A stretch of 64,000 nucleotides of DNA from Chryseobacterium arthrosphaerae (GCF_001684965.1 NZ_MAYG01000001.1:806001-870000); one strand, 5' to 3'; counted from the first letter of the stretch, positions 44,390 through 54,112 are shown. Translations and numbers: made by a program. Notes: generated by a model not told the origin, from the sequence alone.

Positions 44390-44476
44390 GGTTATACTGT
44401 TTAAAATCTACAGCTTACAATTTTATTGCAGATAAAAGATCGGGAATAGATTGCTTTTATTCTCAGGAAGCATTCA

Positions 44477-44878
44477 TCAATCCCATTTATTACCGGCAGA
44501 AACGGCATATTTTCCTGCTCCGGTAAAGAAAAAACTTAAACCGATTAACATATAGATTGCTAAAAGTTCCAGAGCCCAGCCTCCAAAATCATTAAGCTTA
44601 AAAATATTGGCTGTCTGTGCAAGAATGATGGCCGTAAAACAGTTTGCTGCAAAAACCACACCTGCCAGCCTTGCCCTGAACCCTATGATCAGCATCACCG
44701 GTGCAATAATCTCACCCGCAAATACACCATAGGCAAAAAAAGAAGGTAAACCATGCATGGTCATCATATCTTCAATAAATCCGATACCGTGGATCAGTTT
44801 ATTAATTCCGTATACCGACATTGGAAAGCCAATGGCTATTCTGCTGATTAAAATTCCTAGATCAATGTTTTTTTTCAT
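44477..44878 (-). CDS. DoxX family membrane protein
   Basis: 133 residues, four membrane segments (LGILISRIAIGFPMSVYGINK, FAYGVFAGEIIAPVMLIIGF, AGVVFAANCFTAIILAQ, LELLAIYMLIGLSFFFTGAG). DoxX-like proteins are linked to quinone or thiosulfate metabolism in some organisms, but most have no known role. Its start lies 12 bp after the stop of the outer-membrane-protein gene, so both share one transcript. Confidence 0.85.
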   Translation of the reverse strand: MKKNIDLGILISRIAIGFPMSVYGINKLIHGIGFIEDMMTMHGLPSFFAYGVFAGEIIAPVMLIIGFRARLAGVVFAANCFTAIILAQTANIFKLNDFGGWALELLAIYMLIGLSFFFTGAGKYAVSAGNKWD

Positions 44879-44890
44879 TTCTTAAATTAT

Positions 44891-45511
44891 TTAAAAGTTA
44901 TATTTTACAAATGCCCCGATATTTTCCAGGGTCTTTTTTCCGTTGTTGAACTGGTCAAAATTAGTAGCCACACCGTACATCATTTTATTCTGTTTTATTC
45001 CTAATCTGATCAACTGTAATCCTCTCGGATAACCGCTGTTGTCAATGTTTCCGATAGCCAGTATACTGAAATATCCCTGCAGGTTTTCTTTCAGGTATGG
45101 CATATATTCCAATGAGACAGACTGTTCCAGTGAAAAGCCTTTCTGGTAAGTTGTTCCTATAGCGTAGGAAAGCGAATAAGTGGGTCGGGTAATTTTGTAT
45201 TGTACATAAGCACTGAAGAAGGCACCCGGATTTTTCATTCCGAAAGCAGCATTCACGCTCAGTTTTTTGCTAAGATTATATGCGAAGGTGTTTCGGATAA
45301 AGAATATATTCTCCCTGTCCTGAGTATATTCCGTGTCGAATAGAGTAAGGTTGCTCAATTTCAGTCTGTCATTCAGCTGATAATTGATAGTGTGCATATA
45401 GGTATAGGAACGGTTCCCTAAGACAAGATCGGGAGTATAGGAAAGTTTCTGTGCATTCAGCCCTAAAGCAGCCGAAGCAAGTGTTGTTACGGCGATTAAT
45501 TTAGCCTTCAT
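44891..45511 (-). CDS. Outer-membrane beta-barrel-like protein
   Basis: 206 residues. A signal peptide (ATLASAALGLNAQ) precedes about ten short amphipathic strands with aromatic ends, and the last residue is Phe (FVKYNF), typical of barrel insertion. Its function is unknown. The promoter in front carries a perfect dyad and the Crp/Fnr gene lies next to it, so this gene and DoxX are likely its targets. Confidence 0.75.
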   Translation of the reverse strand: MKAKLIAVTTLASAALGLNAQKLSYTPDLVLGNRSYTYMHTINYQLNDRLKLSNLTLFDTEYTQDRENIFFIRNTFAYNLSKKLSVNAAFGMKNPGAFFSAYVQYKITRPTYSLSYAIGTTYQKGFSLEQSVSLEYMPYLKENLQGYFSILAIGNIDNSGYPRGLQLIRLGIKQNKMMYGVATNFDQFNNGKKTLENIGAFVKYNF

Positions 45512-45536
45512 AATTCACTCATTAAAAATCTGTGAG

Positions 45537-45544
45537 CAAAATTA
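45537..45544 (-). promoter_or_regulatory. -7 element of the outer-membrane protein/DoxX operon
   Basis: The minus strand reads TAATTTTG, an exact -7 match, 25 bp before the start codon at 45511. Confidence 0.45.
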
Positions 45545-45565
45545 TTCAGGCCGGAACGGAATAAA

Positions 45566-45581
45566 CTTAAGATATCTTAAG
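45566..45581. promoter_or_regulatory. Perfect 16-bp palindrome, likely Crp/Fnr operator
   Basis: CTTAAGATATCTTAAG is a perfect palindrome. Its centre lies about 42 bp upstream of the start site predicted for the 44891-45511 gene, the classic Crp/Fnr activation position. It overlaps the end of the Crp/Fnr gene itself (stop at 45577). Confidence 0.6.
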
Positions 45582-46176
45582 AAACGTCTGAGAGGTGTTT
45601 TTTTCTGAGATAGCTCAGATATTCTACGGTGATTCCCAGAAAAGAAGCAATCATATATTGGGGAAACCGCTGTTCGATATTACGGTAAGCGGTAACGAAG
45701 TTTCTGTATTTGGTATAGGCATCTGCCCTGGAATGTTCAAACGTCCTTTCCTGCAGGGTAACATAGGCCGACTGCATTTTCAGCCGCCAGAATTCAGAAA
45801 TGGCAGGAACTTCCCTGTAAAGCAATTCCAGGTTACTTTTGCTGATCTGTACGATCGTAGTATCTTCATTGGCCTGGATAAACATTCTGGAAGGCAGCTC
45901 ACTCAGATAACTGTACAGATCATTCACCCACCAGTTCTCAATACCCAGCTGAGTAATATTTTCTTTACCTTTTTCATCAATATGATAGGCATACAGGCTT
46001 CCCGTAGCAATGAAACGCATATGTCTTGAAATCTGCCCTTCACGGAGCAGGTAATCCTTCTTTTTAAGCCTGATAAACTCCAACTTTTGAGTGATCAGGT
46101 CAATTTCGTTCTTTCTTAAAGCAATGATTTCCTGAAAATGCTGAATCAGTTGAGAAATAATGATATCTGTGTCCAT
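45577..46176 (-). CDS. Crp/Fnr family transcriptional regulator
   Basis: 199 residues. Beta-roll sensor at about 30-125 (KKDYLLREGQISRHMRFIATG, WWVNDLYSYLSEL) and a C-terminal HTH at about 174-195 (PQYMIASFLGITVEYLSYLR). It resembles the regulator at 734, including the short DNA-binding end. It precedes the palindrome and the outer-membrane protein/DoxX operon on the same strand. Confidence 0.9.
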   Translation of the reverse strand: MDTDIIISQLIQHFQEIIALRKNEIDLITQKLEFIRLKKKDYLLREGQISRHMRFIATGSLYAYHIDEKGKENITQLGIENWWVNDLYSYLSELPSRMFIQANEDTTIVQISKSNLELLYREVPAISEFWRLKMQSAYVTLQERTFEHSRADAYTKYRNFVTAYRNIEQRFPQYMIASFLGITVEYLSYLRKKHLSDVS

Positions 46177-46427
46177 AGTGAAGAATTGAAAACTGCAGTT
46201 TCAGTGAATATTGCAGCGTTACAAATGTATGCAAATATTACGGGACTTCCTGAGCTGTTAATTAAGTTAAAATAACGACGCATCCGGTATTTGGAGGCAG
46301 ATAGATGCTGAAATTTTATTATATTTAACTGCGTGAATTGAAGGCAGTCAGATTCCGGACAATTTCCCTGATAAAGAGTTTGGACCATCTTTAGGAAAAG
46401 GCTCATTTATCATATTGAAAATAAACT

Positions 46428-47465
46428 ATGGCATTAATAAACGATTTAGGTAAAATTATTGTATTTCTGTTTTTACTGTTGAGTGTTTTCCTGATAACAG
46501 CAAAAGCAGAGCGCAAACTTCCCAATTATTTGTTTGCTGCCTTTCTTTTAATTTCGATAGTTGATCTTTCCGGCTTTTTCCTGCCACCTTCAGATTACAG
46601 CATCATTAAAGGATTCAAACTGTCCAGTATCTTATTACAGCTTCCTTTGTATTTTCTATACGTTAACGCAGCCTGCTATTATAATTTTAAACTTAAGGGA
46701 AAGCACCTTGTACATGCTTTGCCTTTTATATTCTTTTGGGTATGGTTTGGGATAACAGGAATTACCGGGCAAAATGACCGCATACTTGATATTGTTTCTA
46801 CCGTTCAGTATTATGGCTATATCATTGCTGTCTTTATCACCCTCAGAACATTCAGAAGACTGTACAGGGAAAATTACTCCGGTAATTATCATCTTACTTA
46901 TAAATGGCTCATGCAGACCACGATTATTTTTCTGATCGGAAACTGTTTTGTTATGCTGAGAGGTTTTGTAAAAGATAATGAAGAGGTTTTTATGTATTTG
47001 TATACGTTGTCATCCCTGTTTGTATTATTTGTCATCAGCTGGTTTGTATTGAATGCACTATACCGTCCCAATCTTCTGGCAGGAATCAACAAAGATCTGG
47101 AGCCTGTAAAATCTGTAGAAAAACCCAAAGAAGAACCTGAACAGCTGAAAGTACTCCTGAATTTTATGCAGGCTGAAAAACCTTACCTGGATGATAAGCT
47201 TACCCTTCAGAAACTTTCAGAGCAGATTCAGCTTCCGGAAAAACAACTGTCGGTACTGATCAATCAGTATACAGGTAAACACTTCTTCGATTTTATTAAT
47301 GAATTTAGAATTAATGATGCTAAAAGATTGCTCAAAGATCAACCCCAACTTACTGTACTGGAAATATTGTATGAAGTGGGATTTAATTCCAGATCTTCTT
47401 TTTATACAGCATTCAAAAAAGAAACAGGAGTGACTCCTACAGATTACAGGAAATCAGATGTTTAA
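46428..47465 (+). CDS. Membrane-bound AraC family regulator
   Basis: 345 residues. Seven membrane segments fill the first ~215 residues (IIVFLFLLLSVFLITAKAE, FAAFLLISIVDLSGFFLPPS and so on). The C-terminal AraC domain (about 240-345) has DDKLTLQKLSEQIQLPEKQL, LTVLEILYEVGFNSRSSFYT and GVTPTDYR. The layout suggests direct membrane-to-DNA signalling. The input is unknown. Confidence 0.85.
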   Translation: MALINDLGKIIVFLFLLLSVFLITAKAERKLPNYLFAAFLLISIVDLSGFFLPPSDYSIIKGFKLSSILLQLPLYFLYVNAACYYNFKLKGKHLVHALPFIFFWVWFGITGITGQNDRILDIVSTVQYYGYIIAVFITLRTFRRLYRENYSGNYHLTYKWLMQTTIIFLIGNCFVMLRGFVKDNEEVFMYLYTLSSLFVLFVISWFVLNALYRPNLLAGINKDLEPVKSVEKPKEEPEQLKVLLNFMQAEKPYLDDKLTLQKLSEQIQLPEKQLSVLINQYTGKHFFDFINEFRINDAKRLLKDQPQLTVLEILYEVGFNSRSSFYTAFKKETGVTPTDYRKSDV

Positions 47466-47584
47466 TAGATGTCCGATTTAAAGTCGGACTGATTTTCTTC
47501 TAAAAAAGTGTCCGCTTTCCGGTACCCGGATGTTTAAATCATCACAAAGTTTCAGCTTTGCTTCATCATTAAATACTACAACAA

Positions 47585-49225
47585 ATGAAGCCAACAATTA
47601 AACTTACATTATTTCTTTTTTATGCCCTGAATTTCGGAATCCTTTCTGCACAATCCGGAACAAGAGACGAAATCCGGAAAGCTGATTCTCTTATCAGCAA
47701 TTATTCTGATCCCAACGCTCCCGGAATGGCAGTAGGGATTATAAGAGACGGAAAGATTATTTACAAAAAAACATACGGACTTGCTAATCTTGAAGATAAA
47801 ATTCCGGTAACAGACTCTACGGCGTTTGATATTGCATCGGTTTCTAAACAATTTACTGCATTTATTATGCTTTTAGCCGAGCGTGAAGGCAGACTGTTTT
47901 TGGAAGATGATATCAGAAAATATCTGCCGGAATTGAAAAGTCTGCCTTATAAAATAACGGTCAGGCAGCTGGCTAACCATACCCACGGATTGCCGGACTT
48001 TACAAGCATTAAAAGACTTCAGGGATTTGGAGATGAATTCCGGGTAACGAATGATCAGGCGATAAAGACGGTTTTAGCTATTAAAAGTATCAACTTTAAA
48101 CCGGGAGAACGATACGCTTACAACAATACAGGTTTTATGCTTCTTGCTGAAATTCTGCGCAGGGTCTACAAAAAAGAATTCAGAGAACTTCTTAAGGAAT
48201 ATATTTTCCAACCGCTGAAGATGAACAGTTCCACAGCTGTTGATGATCCATTGAAAATAACTCCTAACAGGGCAGAATCTTATCAGGAAAGCAATGCTAC
48301 ATTTTTTAAATATCCTCTGGGACAGATGGAAAACGGGTCTTCCAATATTTTCACCACGCTGAATGACTTGTGTATATGGGCTTTGAACTATCAGAAACCT
48401 GTGATCGGAAGCCGGGAGATCTATGATAAAATGCAGCAAAATACTTTTCTGAATTCAGGAAACAGAGTAGAGTACGGCCTTGGTCTGCAGACCGGAAAGT
48501 ATAAAGGATTGAATATTGTCTTCCATGGTGGTGGTACAGCGGGGTACAGGTCTTATATACTGCACATACCTGCCTACCGGTTATCTGTTGTGCTGGCTGG
48601 AAATAAGGGGAATTTTGACGGTCTTTTTATCGCCTATAAACTTGTTGACCTGTTTCTTGGAAATCATCAGGTACTATCTGCGCAACCACAGAAGATGAGC
48701 TACACCTCTGCCGAACTGAAAAAATTTGAAGGGATGTATGAAATTAACCCTGGAAATTATCTTGAGATATTATCGGACGGGAAAAATCTTTATCAGGGAA
48801 AAAGCAAAATGCTCTTAACAATCATGGGAGATGATCAGTTTGGTATTCCTGCCATACCCACAGCGAGTGTAACATTTCATAAAGAGACCCTTACTTTTAA
48901 CGTAGGAGATTTTGCATTTGTCTGTAAAAAAGTAAAGCTGGAACCAATAAAAGTGAATAAAGCAGATCTTAATAAGCTGACAGGTTTTTATAGAAATGAA
49001 GAATTCAATACTATCTATCAATTACTAGTAGAAGATAACACATTGATCGCAAGGCATTATATTAACCCTGATGTTCTGTTGTATCCTTTAAGTCCAACCA
49101 ATTTTTATTCCCATAAATCATTTCTTGGGCAATTGGATTTCAGAAAAGATAAAAAAGGAAATGTTACAGGATTTATACTTGCTGGAGCCAATATAGCCAA
49201 TGTAGAGTTTAAAAAAATAAAATAA
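47585..49225 (+). CDS. Exported serine hydrolase of the beta-lactamase/DD-peptidase family
   Basis: 546 residues. A signal peptide ends at SAQ. The catalytic SxxK is Ser85-Val-Ser-Lys88 (ASVSKQFTAF), the YxN-like motif is YAYNNTG, and HGGGTAGYRS takes the place of KTG. The last ~150 residues form a beta domain (TSAELKKFEGMYEINPG, LTGFYRNEEFNTIYQLL) like the lipocalin-type extra domains of class C-like enzymes. It may act on peptidoglycan-derived or ester substrates; true beta-lactam hydrolysis is unproven. Confidence 0.9.
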   Translation: MKPTIKLTLFLFYALNFGILSAQSGTRDEIRKADSLISNYSDPNAPGMAVGIIRDGKIIYKKTYGLANLEDKIPVTDSTAFDIASVSKQFTAFIMLLAEREGRLFLEDDIRKYLPELKSLPYKITVRQLANHTHGLPDFTSIKRLQGFGDEFRVTNDQAIKTVLAIKSINFKPGERYAYNNTGFMLLAEILRRVYKKEFRELLKEYIFQPLKMNSSTAVDDPLKITPNRAESYQESNATFFKYPLGQMENGSSNIFTTLNDLCIWALNYQKPVIGSREIYDKMQQNTFLNSGNRVEYGLGLQTGKYKGLNIVFHGGGTAGYRSYILHIPAYRLSVVLAGNKGNFDGLFIAYKLVDLFLGNHQVLSAQPQKMSYTSAELKKFEGMYEINPGNYLEILSDGKNLYQGKSKMLLTIMGDDQFGIPAIPTASVTFHKETLTFNVGDFAFVCKKVKLEPIKVNKADLNKLTGFYRNEEFNTIYQLLVEDNTLIARHYINPDVLLYPLSPTNFYSHKSFLGQLDFRKDKKGNVTGFILAGANIANVEFKKIK

Positions 49226-49415
49226 ATTACCTGTTTTTTTTAATTGATCTATAATACATGAATAATTGCGAAATCGCATAACTGTAAAAAGGTTGTTTCA
49301 AATCCTGAAATAACTTTTTTCTTATGTTATGTTCAATAAAACTTTATTCGGCATTCATTTTGAAAGAAGAAAATAAAATGATAAATTATAATAAAATTCG
49401 ATAAATTAAAAACAT

Positions 49416-49829
49416 ATGAAAAACGTAAAAATTTTTATTACAGCAATGACTGTTCTCATGTTTGCTTCAGGAGTTTCAGCACAGCTTAGTCCAAAAGGGG
49501 CAGGTTCCGATAAAGACAAACACGGATGCAAAGGCTCGGCAGGGTATACCTTTTCAGTTTTAAAAAATGACTGTGTAAGGCTTTTTGAGCAAAAAATACA
49601 GCTTAAAGAAGTGGATAATAAGAAAAGTTATACTTCCAATGCTGCCATCATCATGAGTGAAGACGGCAAGCAGGCGGAATTGTTCCTGCCTGAATCCGAA
49701 GGAAGCCTTGTACTGGATAAGAAAGCATCTAAAAAAGCGGTTATCTATACAAAAGGAAAGTATACACTGACCAAAGTAAAAAATACTTACACCCTGAAAC
49801 TTGCCAATAAATTGGTTTTCAAAAGCTAA
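49416..49829 (+). CDS. Hypothetical exported protein
   Basis: 137 residues. A signal peptide (ITAMTVLMFASGVSAQ) and a Lys/Gly-rich segment (LSPKGAGSDKDKHGCKGS) lead into a beta-rich domain (CVRLFEQKIQLKEVDN, YTLTKVKNTYTLKLANKLV). Two cysteines (about residues 37 and 52) may form a disulfide. Function unknown. Confidence 0.7.
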   Translation: MKNVKIFITAMTVLMFASGVSAQLSPKGAGSDKDKHGCKGSAGYTFSVLKNDCVRLFEQKIQLKEVDNKKSYTSNAAIIMSEDGKQAELFLPESEGSLVLDKKASKKAVIYTKGKYTLTKVKNTYTLKLANKLVFKS

Positions 49830-49888
49830 AAAAGCAATCGGAAAAGAATATTTATTAGCCATTAGCGTATAAGCTACTTAAGCATAGG

Positions 49889-49916
49889 ATCCGGTTCAGA
49901 TGAACCGGATTTTTTG
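49889..49916 (+). terminator. Terminator after the 49416 gene
   Basis: ATCCGGTTCA (49889-49898) pairs perfectly with TGAACCGGAT (49901-49910), followed by TTTTT. Confidence 0.85.
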
Positions 49917-50010
49917 TTTCATAAATTCACTGTATGATCAGGTAAAATAATACTTTATAAGTTGCTGATATATTTCTGCTATATCATCAATCAATATTGG
50001 ATACGGCAAG

Positions 50011-50454
50011 TTATCTGGCCTGTCCAATATCTAATCTGTCAAATTTTCCTTCAGGATTTTTGTGGAACTTAAAAAACACCGGGAATGTGCCCCATTTTCC
50101 GGCATTAAATTTTCCGTAAAGAGCCTGTCCGTTATTTTCAACCCTATCTATGCTGAGAAAAGACTCTTTTCCCAGAGCATTGGAAAAGAAAGATTCGAAG
50201 TCTACGGTATTGCCGTCATCTGTCATGACAGGATTTTCTGTGAAAAAGCCATACCATCTTTTATCGCCTGCCTGTAATGCTTCTATCGCCTGTTTTACGG
50301 CAGGATCTGTTATTTTTGATACATCCATTGTCTGTTGTTTTTTTTGAAGTTGTGTTTTGGATTGTAATTGTTGATGATCTGTTTTCTGCCCGCAGGCTAT
50401 GCATGAGAAGCTTATCGCCAGCATGCTCATGAGTTTGTATTTTTTTATCATCAC
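50011..50454 (-). CDS. Small exported lipoprotein
   Basis: 147 residues. Lipobox SCIAC places the acylated Cys near residue 21. A Gln/Lys-rich linker follows, then a compact domain (VKQAIEALQAGDKRWYGFFTE, TVDFESFFSNALGKESF) that resembles SnoaL-like folds. It starts 1 bp after the stop of the DoxX-like gene upstream, so the two are cotranscribed. Confidence 0.72.
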   Translation of the reverse strand: MMIKKYKLMSMLAISFSCIACGQKTDHQQLQSKTQLQKKQQTMDVSKITDPAVKQAIEALQAGDKRWYGFFTENPVMTDDGNTVDFESFFSNALGKESFLSIDRVENNGQALYGKFNAGKWGTFPVFFKFHKNPEGKFDRLDIGQAR

Positions 50455-50455
50455 T

Positions 50456-50803
50456 TTAGTTTTTGAATGGGTGCTGAAGGTAAATGATAAGCAGATTCAG
50501 ACAGAGAAACGGAAGTTCGATGGCAACCCCCTTTAAGTCTCTGCTCAGAAAGTGAAAACAGATGATCAGCAATATACCTGCTGCCATCAGAAAATTTCCC
50601 CAGACAAATGTTTTAGGGAACAGGATCAGTACGGAAGCGAGTACCGTAACGGCACCATTGATCATAAGGCCGGTTTTGTCAAAGCCCCATTTGCCGAACA
50701 TTTCAGCCATCTCCGGTTTTCCTGAAATCATGGCCCATCCTTGCTTGAAACCCATAAAGACAGCTGCAAGGATCAGTATGGAATTAATAATCTTTATAAT
50801 CAT
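50456..50803 (-). CDS. DoxX-like membrane protein
   Basis: 115 residues from the ATG at 50803 (MIIKIINSILILAAVFMGFK). An upstream GTG would add 12 residues but lies in a poor context. Four membrane segments (ILILAAVFMGFKQGW, LMINGAVTVLASVLILFP, WGNFLMAAGILLIICFHFL, LPFLCLNLLIIYLQHP) resemble DoxX-like proteins. Cotranscribed with the lipoprotein at 50011. Confidence 0.78.
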   Translation of the reverse strand: MIIKIINSILILAAVFMGFKQGWAMISGKPEMAEMFGKWGFDKTGLMINGAVTVLASVLILFPKTFVWGNFLMAAGILLIICFHFLSRDLKGVAIELPFLCLNLLIIYLQHPFKN

Positions 50804-51017
50804 TGACGTGTTTTTTATATTCTTTATACAAATTTGCACGAAATGAATGATTGATCAATGGTGAATTTTTCGGTTTTTTATTTTTTAATGAATTTTTATT
50901 GGCCCAGGTTCGATAACTGGGATCAGCAGTTTCAAAATAAAATCTTTGCGTTAATTCCATTCCATCAATACAAACAATTTTAACTTTTGTGCCTGGTATC
51001 TGTCTGCTCCTTAACGA

Positions 51018-51053
51018 AGAAAACCACAGTGTGGCTATTCACTGTGGTTTTCT
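51018..51053. terminator. Terminator-like perfect hairpin
   Basis: AGAAAACCACAGT (51018-51030) and ACTGTGGTTTTCT (51041-51053) form a 13-bp perfect dyad, about 20 bp after the end of the minus-strand gene at 51073. Confidence 0.7.
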
Positions 51054-51072
51054 ACAACTAAGAACTATTAAA

Positions 51073-51486
51073 CTATGATTCTGTCTTCAGGTAGCCAAAA
51101 TGTAAAGCAGGTTCTTTCCCGAAAAGGCACGAGAAAATATTCTGAAACTCATGAATATACCTGCATTTTATGGCATTACCATATATCTTAAGCCCTTCCA
51201 GTATTTTTCTGGAACTCAGATCGATATCATATTTGATGAATGTTTCCGGTCGCTCATACCGTATCCGCTGTTCCGATGAGTAGGTTCTTGAAAAACCGAA
51301 TTTTTCAAGCCATTCCTCTGTAATCTTAATAGGTTTGATAGAATCAGCAGGAACTGAAACACTGTGGATATCATTTTCAATTTTAACAAAATATGTCTGC
51401 CCGACACGCTGGAAAATCTCAGTGATCGTATAAATCTGGTTTTTGTACTCGACTAAGTTTCTGATTTTTAGATCTGCTACATTCAT
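51073..51486 (-). CDS. Conserved hypothetical protein
   Basis: 137 residues, cytoplasmic. The pattern DLKIRNLVEYKNQIYTIT, ITEEWLEKFGFSRTYSSEQR and YIHEFQNIFSCLFGKEPAL is common in flavobacterial genomes, sometimes in phage-like contexts. No function known. Nothing else in this region is phage-like. Confidence 0.7.
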   Translation of the reverse strand: MNVADLKIRNLVEYKNQIYTITEIFQRVGQTYFVKIENDIHSVSVPADSIKPIKITEEWLEKFGFSRTYSSEQRIRYERPETFIKYDIDLSSRKILEGLKIYGNAIKCRYIHEFQNIFSCLFGKEPALHFGYLKTES

Positions 51487-51672
51487 AATATTTTGAATTT
51501 TTAATGGTGAAAAGGTTTAGATGAAACTGCAAATACTATGCCCGGCATTGTATTGTTAAGCCCTGTTTCAGGAAACATTAGGTTAAATTTTTATTATAAA
51601 AAATTAATAAAGTGTTAAAACAACCGCACCACAGCCTTTATGAGGATTATTCCATGAAAATAAATGTGGTAT

Positions 51673-52881
51673 CTATGTGGTACTAGTCTTCTGGCCTCTT
51701 TGGGCAGAATTGGCTGTAGCCAGCAAAAGAGCAGTGGTAATGGCAATCATAAGAATACCAATGAAAACATTCCATGAGTAGGCATGGAGAAGATAGCCGG
51801 TGCCGCTTCCCAAAATACTTGAACCAAAATAATAAAACAGCCAGTAGATAGAGGTTGCTGAGGATTTTCCCCGTTTGGCGTAAAGGGCCGTCATCTGGCT
51901 GGCCATAGTATGCGCGGCAAAAAACGAGAGGGTAAAAAGCCCAAGACCGGAAATAAGGATGAATATATTCTCTGAAAGCAGCAACAGGCATCCCAAAAGC
52001 ATGGAAAGTACAGATACTTTCAGGATATCATTCATTCGGAATCTTTTGGAAAGCCGGCCTGTGATCATAGTCCCGAAAACACCGAAGATATACATTAAAA
52101 AAATAAACGCAATGATGAAATGGCTTAAAGAGAAGGGAGCAGCCTCTAGTCTGAAGGTCAGATAATTGTAGACACTTACAAAAACTCCCATCAGCAATGC
52201 TGCAGTGAAATACAACCGAAGCATATAGGGATTCGTAAGGAAAAATTTCATCTGCTTTACCTTCAGATGATAATCTGTCTTCTGAGGATTGAAAAATTGA
52301 GATTTGGGAAATAATCTCCAGAATACGATTCCAAGGATTAAACTTTCTATTCCTATGATCAGAATAGCATGACGCCAACCGAATTCTCCTGCAAGAAGGG
52401 TTGCAAATATTCTTCCGCTCATCCCGCCGATCGTATTACCGCTGAGGTACATGCTGATTGCCATAGGAACAGCTAAAACACTTACTTCTTCTGTAAGATA
52501 GGCGAGGGCTACTGCTGAAACTCCTGAAACAACAAAACCTTTGAGGAGCCCAATGACAATCAGAAGACTGAGGCTGGGAATCCATGTTGATATAATGGTC
52601 AGTAAAGCAGATGAGATCAGAGAAAATACCATCAGCCCTTTCCTGGAATAGCTGTCAGCTTTAAAGGCAAAAAACAGAAGTCCCAGGGCCATGCCAATCG
52701 TAGAAGAAGATACAAGAAGTGAAGTATTGCCAACTGATACCTTAAAATGTTCCGCAGCCATAGGAAGCAGCGGCTGAAAAAGATAAAGCTGCGCAAATAC
52801 CGAAAGTCCGGAAAAAAAGATACAAAGTTTTATATACCGGAAACGCTGGCTTCCCTGGTCTGCTTTTTCAGGTGAATTCAT
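51673..52881 (-). CDS. MFS transporter
   Basis: 402 residues from the ATG at 52881 (MNSPEKADQ). A TTG start 12 bases upstream is less likely. It has 12 membrane segments and typical MFS features: the loop between helices 2 and 3 (FFAFKADSYSRKGLMVF) and the central loop near residue 205. The resemblance is to the drug-efflux DHA1-type or sugar-efflux families. The substrate is unknown. Confidence 0.88.
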   Translation of the reverse strand: MNSPEKADQGSQRFRYIKLCIFFSGLSVFAQLYLFQPLLPMAAEHFKVSVGNTSLLVSSSTIGMALGLLFFAFKADSYSRKGLMVFSLISSALLTIISTWIPSLSLLIVIGLLKGFVVSGVSAVALAYLTEEVSVLAVPMAISMYLSGNTIGGMSGRIFATLLAGEFGWRHAILIIGIESLILGIVFWRLFPKSQFFNPQKTDYHLKVKQMKFFLTNPYMLRLYFTAALLMGVFVSVYNYLTFRLEAAPFSLSHFIIAFIFLMYIFGVFGTMITGRLSKRFRMNDILKVSVLSMLLGCLLLLSENIFILISGLGLFTLSFFAAHTMASQMTALYAKRGKSSATSIYWLFYYFGSSILGSGTGYLLHAYSWNVFIGILMIAITTALLLATANSAQRGQKTSTT

Positions 52882-52996
52882 TATTGTTTGCAATTACAAT
52901 GCAGGGGGTTAAACAGAAAATTAAGTCCCGTAAATTTCCTGATTTTTTTCCTGACTTAAAAATTATTGTCTCAATGACTTTTATTGGTGAAACAAA

Positions 52997-53986
52997 TCAT
53001 TGTACCTGCAAATTGCTGATATATTCAGATGGAGTAATGTTTTCCATCTGTTTGAATACCCTGTTGAAAGTAGATTGGTTGGAGAAGCCTGCCTCGGTGT
53101 AAATGTACATCAGAGTAACCCTTTCTATATCGTTTTCCTGAAGAAGTCTTTTTACACATTCAATCCTGTGCCTATTCAGATAATTGTTGAAATTAGGGTA
53201 CCCCTTTGCCCGTATTGATTTTGATATATAGCTGCTGTTGATATGCATTACTGTAGAAAGCTTTGAAATATTGAAATTTACATCTTTATACAGTTGTTTT
53301 TCCTGCATTACAGATTCGATTTTTTCAAACAGCTCATCTGCAAAAGGATTTTTTTCCGGCACCGGAGCGGATTGAGTTTCCGGAGCATGAGCCTTGCTTT
53401 CAATTTCGTGGTAAATTTCAACCCGTTTAATTTTATCCTTAAAATAGAGCAGGAGTGATATAACTGCGACATTGGAAACCATGAGGATTGTATCTGTAAT
53501 TCTTACGTCATCCTGGCTGTGCACAGGGAAGTTAAAGCTGAAATTTTTCGATATAAGATATCCTGCTGCAATATTCAGTACAACAAAGAGACTGTAAATG
53601 AAAACATATTTCCTTGAAAAGAAAACATAGGCTGCCAGCGGAATAGGGATAAGCCAGACAAAACTTGCTATGGAATTATTCCAGAACACCAGCATGATAT
53701 AAAAATTATAAAGTGTGGCAATAATAATATAGGAATGAACCATCACATTTACAGAGTAAGTCTTACGTATAATAAGGTAAGTATATACCAGCAAAAAAAG
53801 TCCTCCGTAAAGATACCAGGCCATTATCCGATCCGGAATGATAAAGGTAAATATCAATGCAAAGACAGCAAGAATAACAGACATCAGAATGTTATAATAA
53901 TAGATCAGCTGTCTTTGGTACTGTTCAATTTGTATGTCTTTTGTGGCGGTCATTTGTGGCAGGAGATAATTTTTTATATCATTCAA
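52997..53986 (-). CDS. Membrane-bound AraC family regulator
   Basis: 329 residues. Six to seven membrane segments (YYYNILMSVILAVFALIFTF, FLLVYTYLIIRKTYS, IIIATLYNFYIMLVFW, VWLIPIPLAAYVFF, YSLFVVLNIAAGYL, ILMVSNVAVISLLLYF) are followed by an AraC domain at about 230-325 (VNFNISKLSTVMHINSSYIS, LMYIYTEAGFSNQSTFNRVF, ITPSEYIS). A separate paralogue with the same layout is at 46428. It is divergent from the QVGINT gene at 54221. Confidence 0.85.
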   Translation of the reverse strand: MNDIKNYLLPQMTATKDIQIEQYQRQLIYYYNILMSVILAVFALIFTFIIPDRIMAWYLYGGLFLLVYTYLIIRKTYSVNVMVHSYIIIATLYNFYIMLVFWNNSIASFVWLIPIPLAAYVFFSRKYVFIYSLFVVLNIAAGYLISKNFSFNFPVHSQDDVRITDTILMVSNVAVISLLLYFKDKIKRVEIYHEIESKAHAPETQSAPVPEKNPFADELFEKIESVMQEKQLYKDVNFNISKLSTVMHINSSYISKSIRAKGYPNFNNYLNRHRIECVKRLLQENDIERVTLMYIYTEAGFSNQSTFNRVFKQMENITPSEYISNLQVQ

Positions 53987-54112
53987 TATAATTTATGCAG
54001 TCAGTTTTCAGAAAATAACTGGTTTAAATTTTTGATTTCTAGTGTATTGTGTTTTATTGAGCCGTTTCCGGTTTTTCATTGATTATTCATAAAATTGATT
54101 GATCTATGCGGA

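Noticed and set aside
51073..51486. Prophage marker
   Set aside because: The protein resembles ones seen in phage-like contexts, but no integrase, capsid or tail genes are nearby.
52882..52893. TTG start for the MFS transporter
   Set aside because: The ATG at 52881 starts the protein directly before its first membrane segment region.
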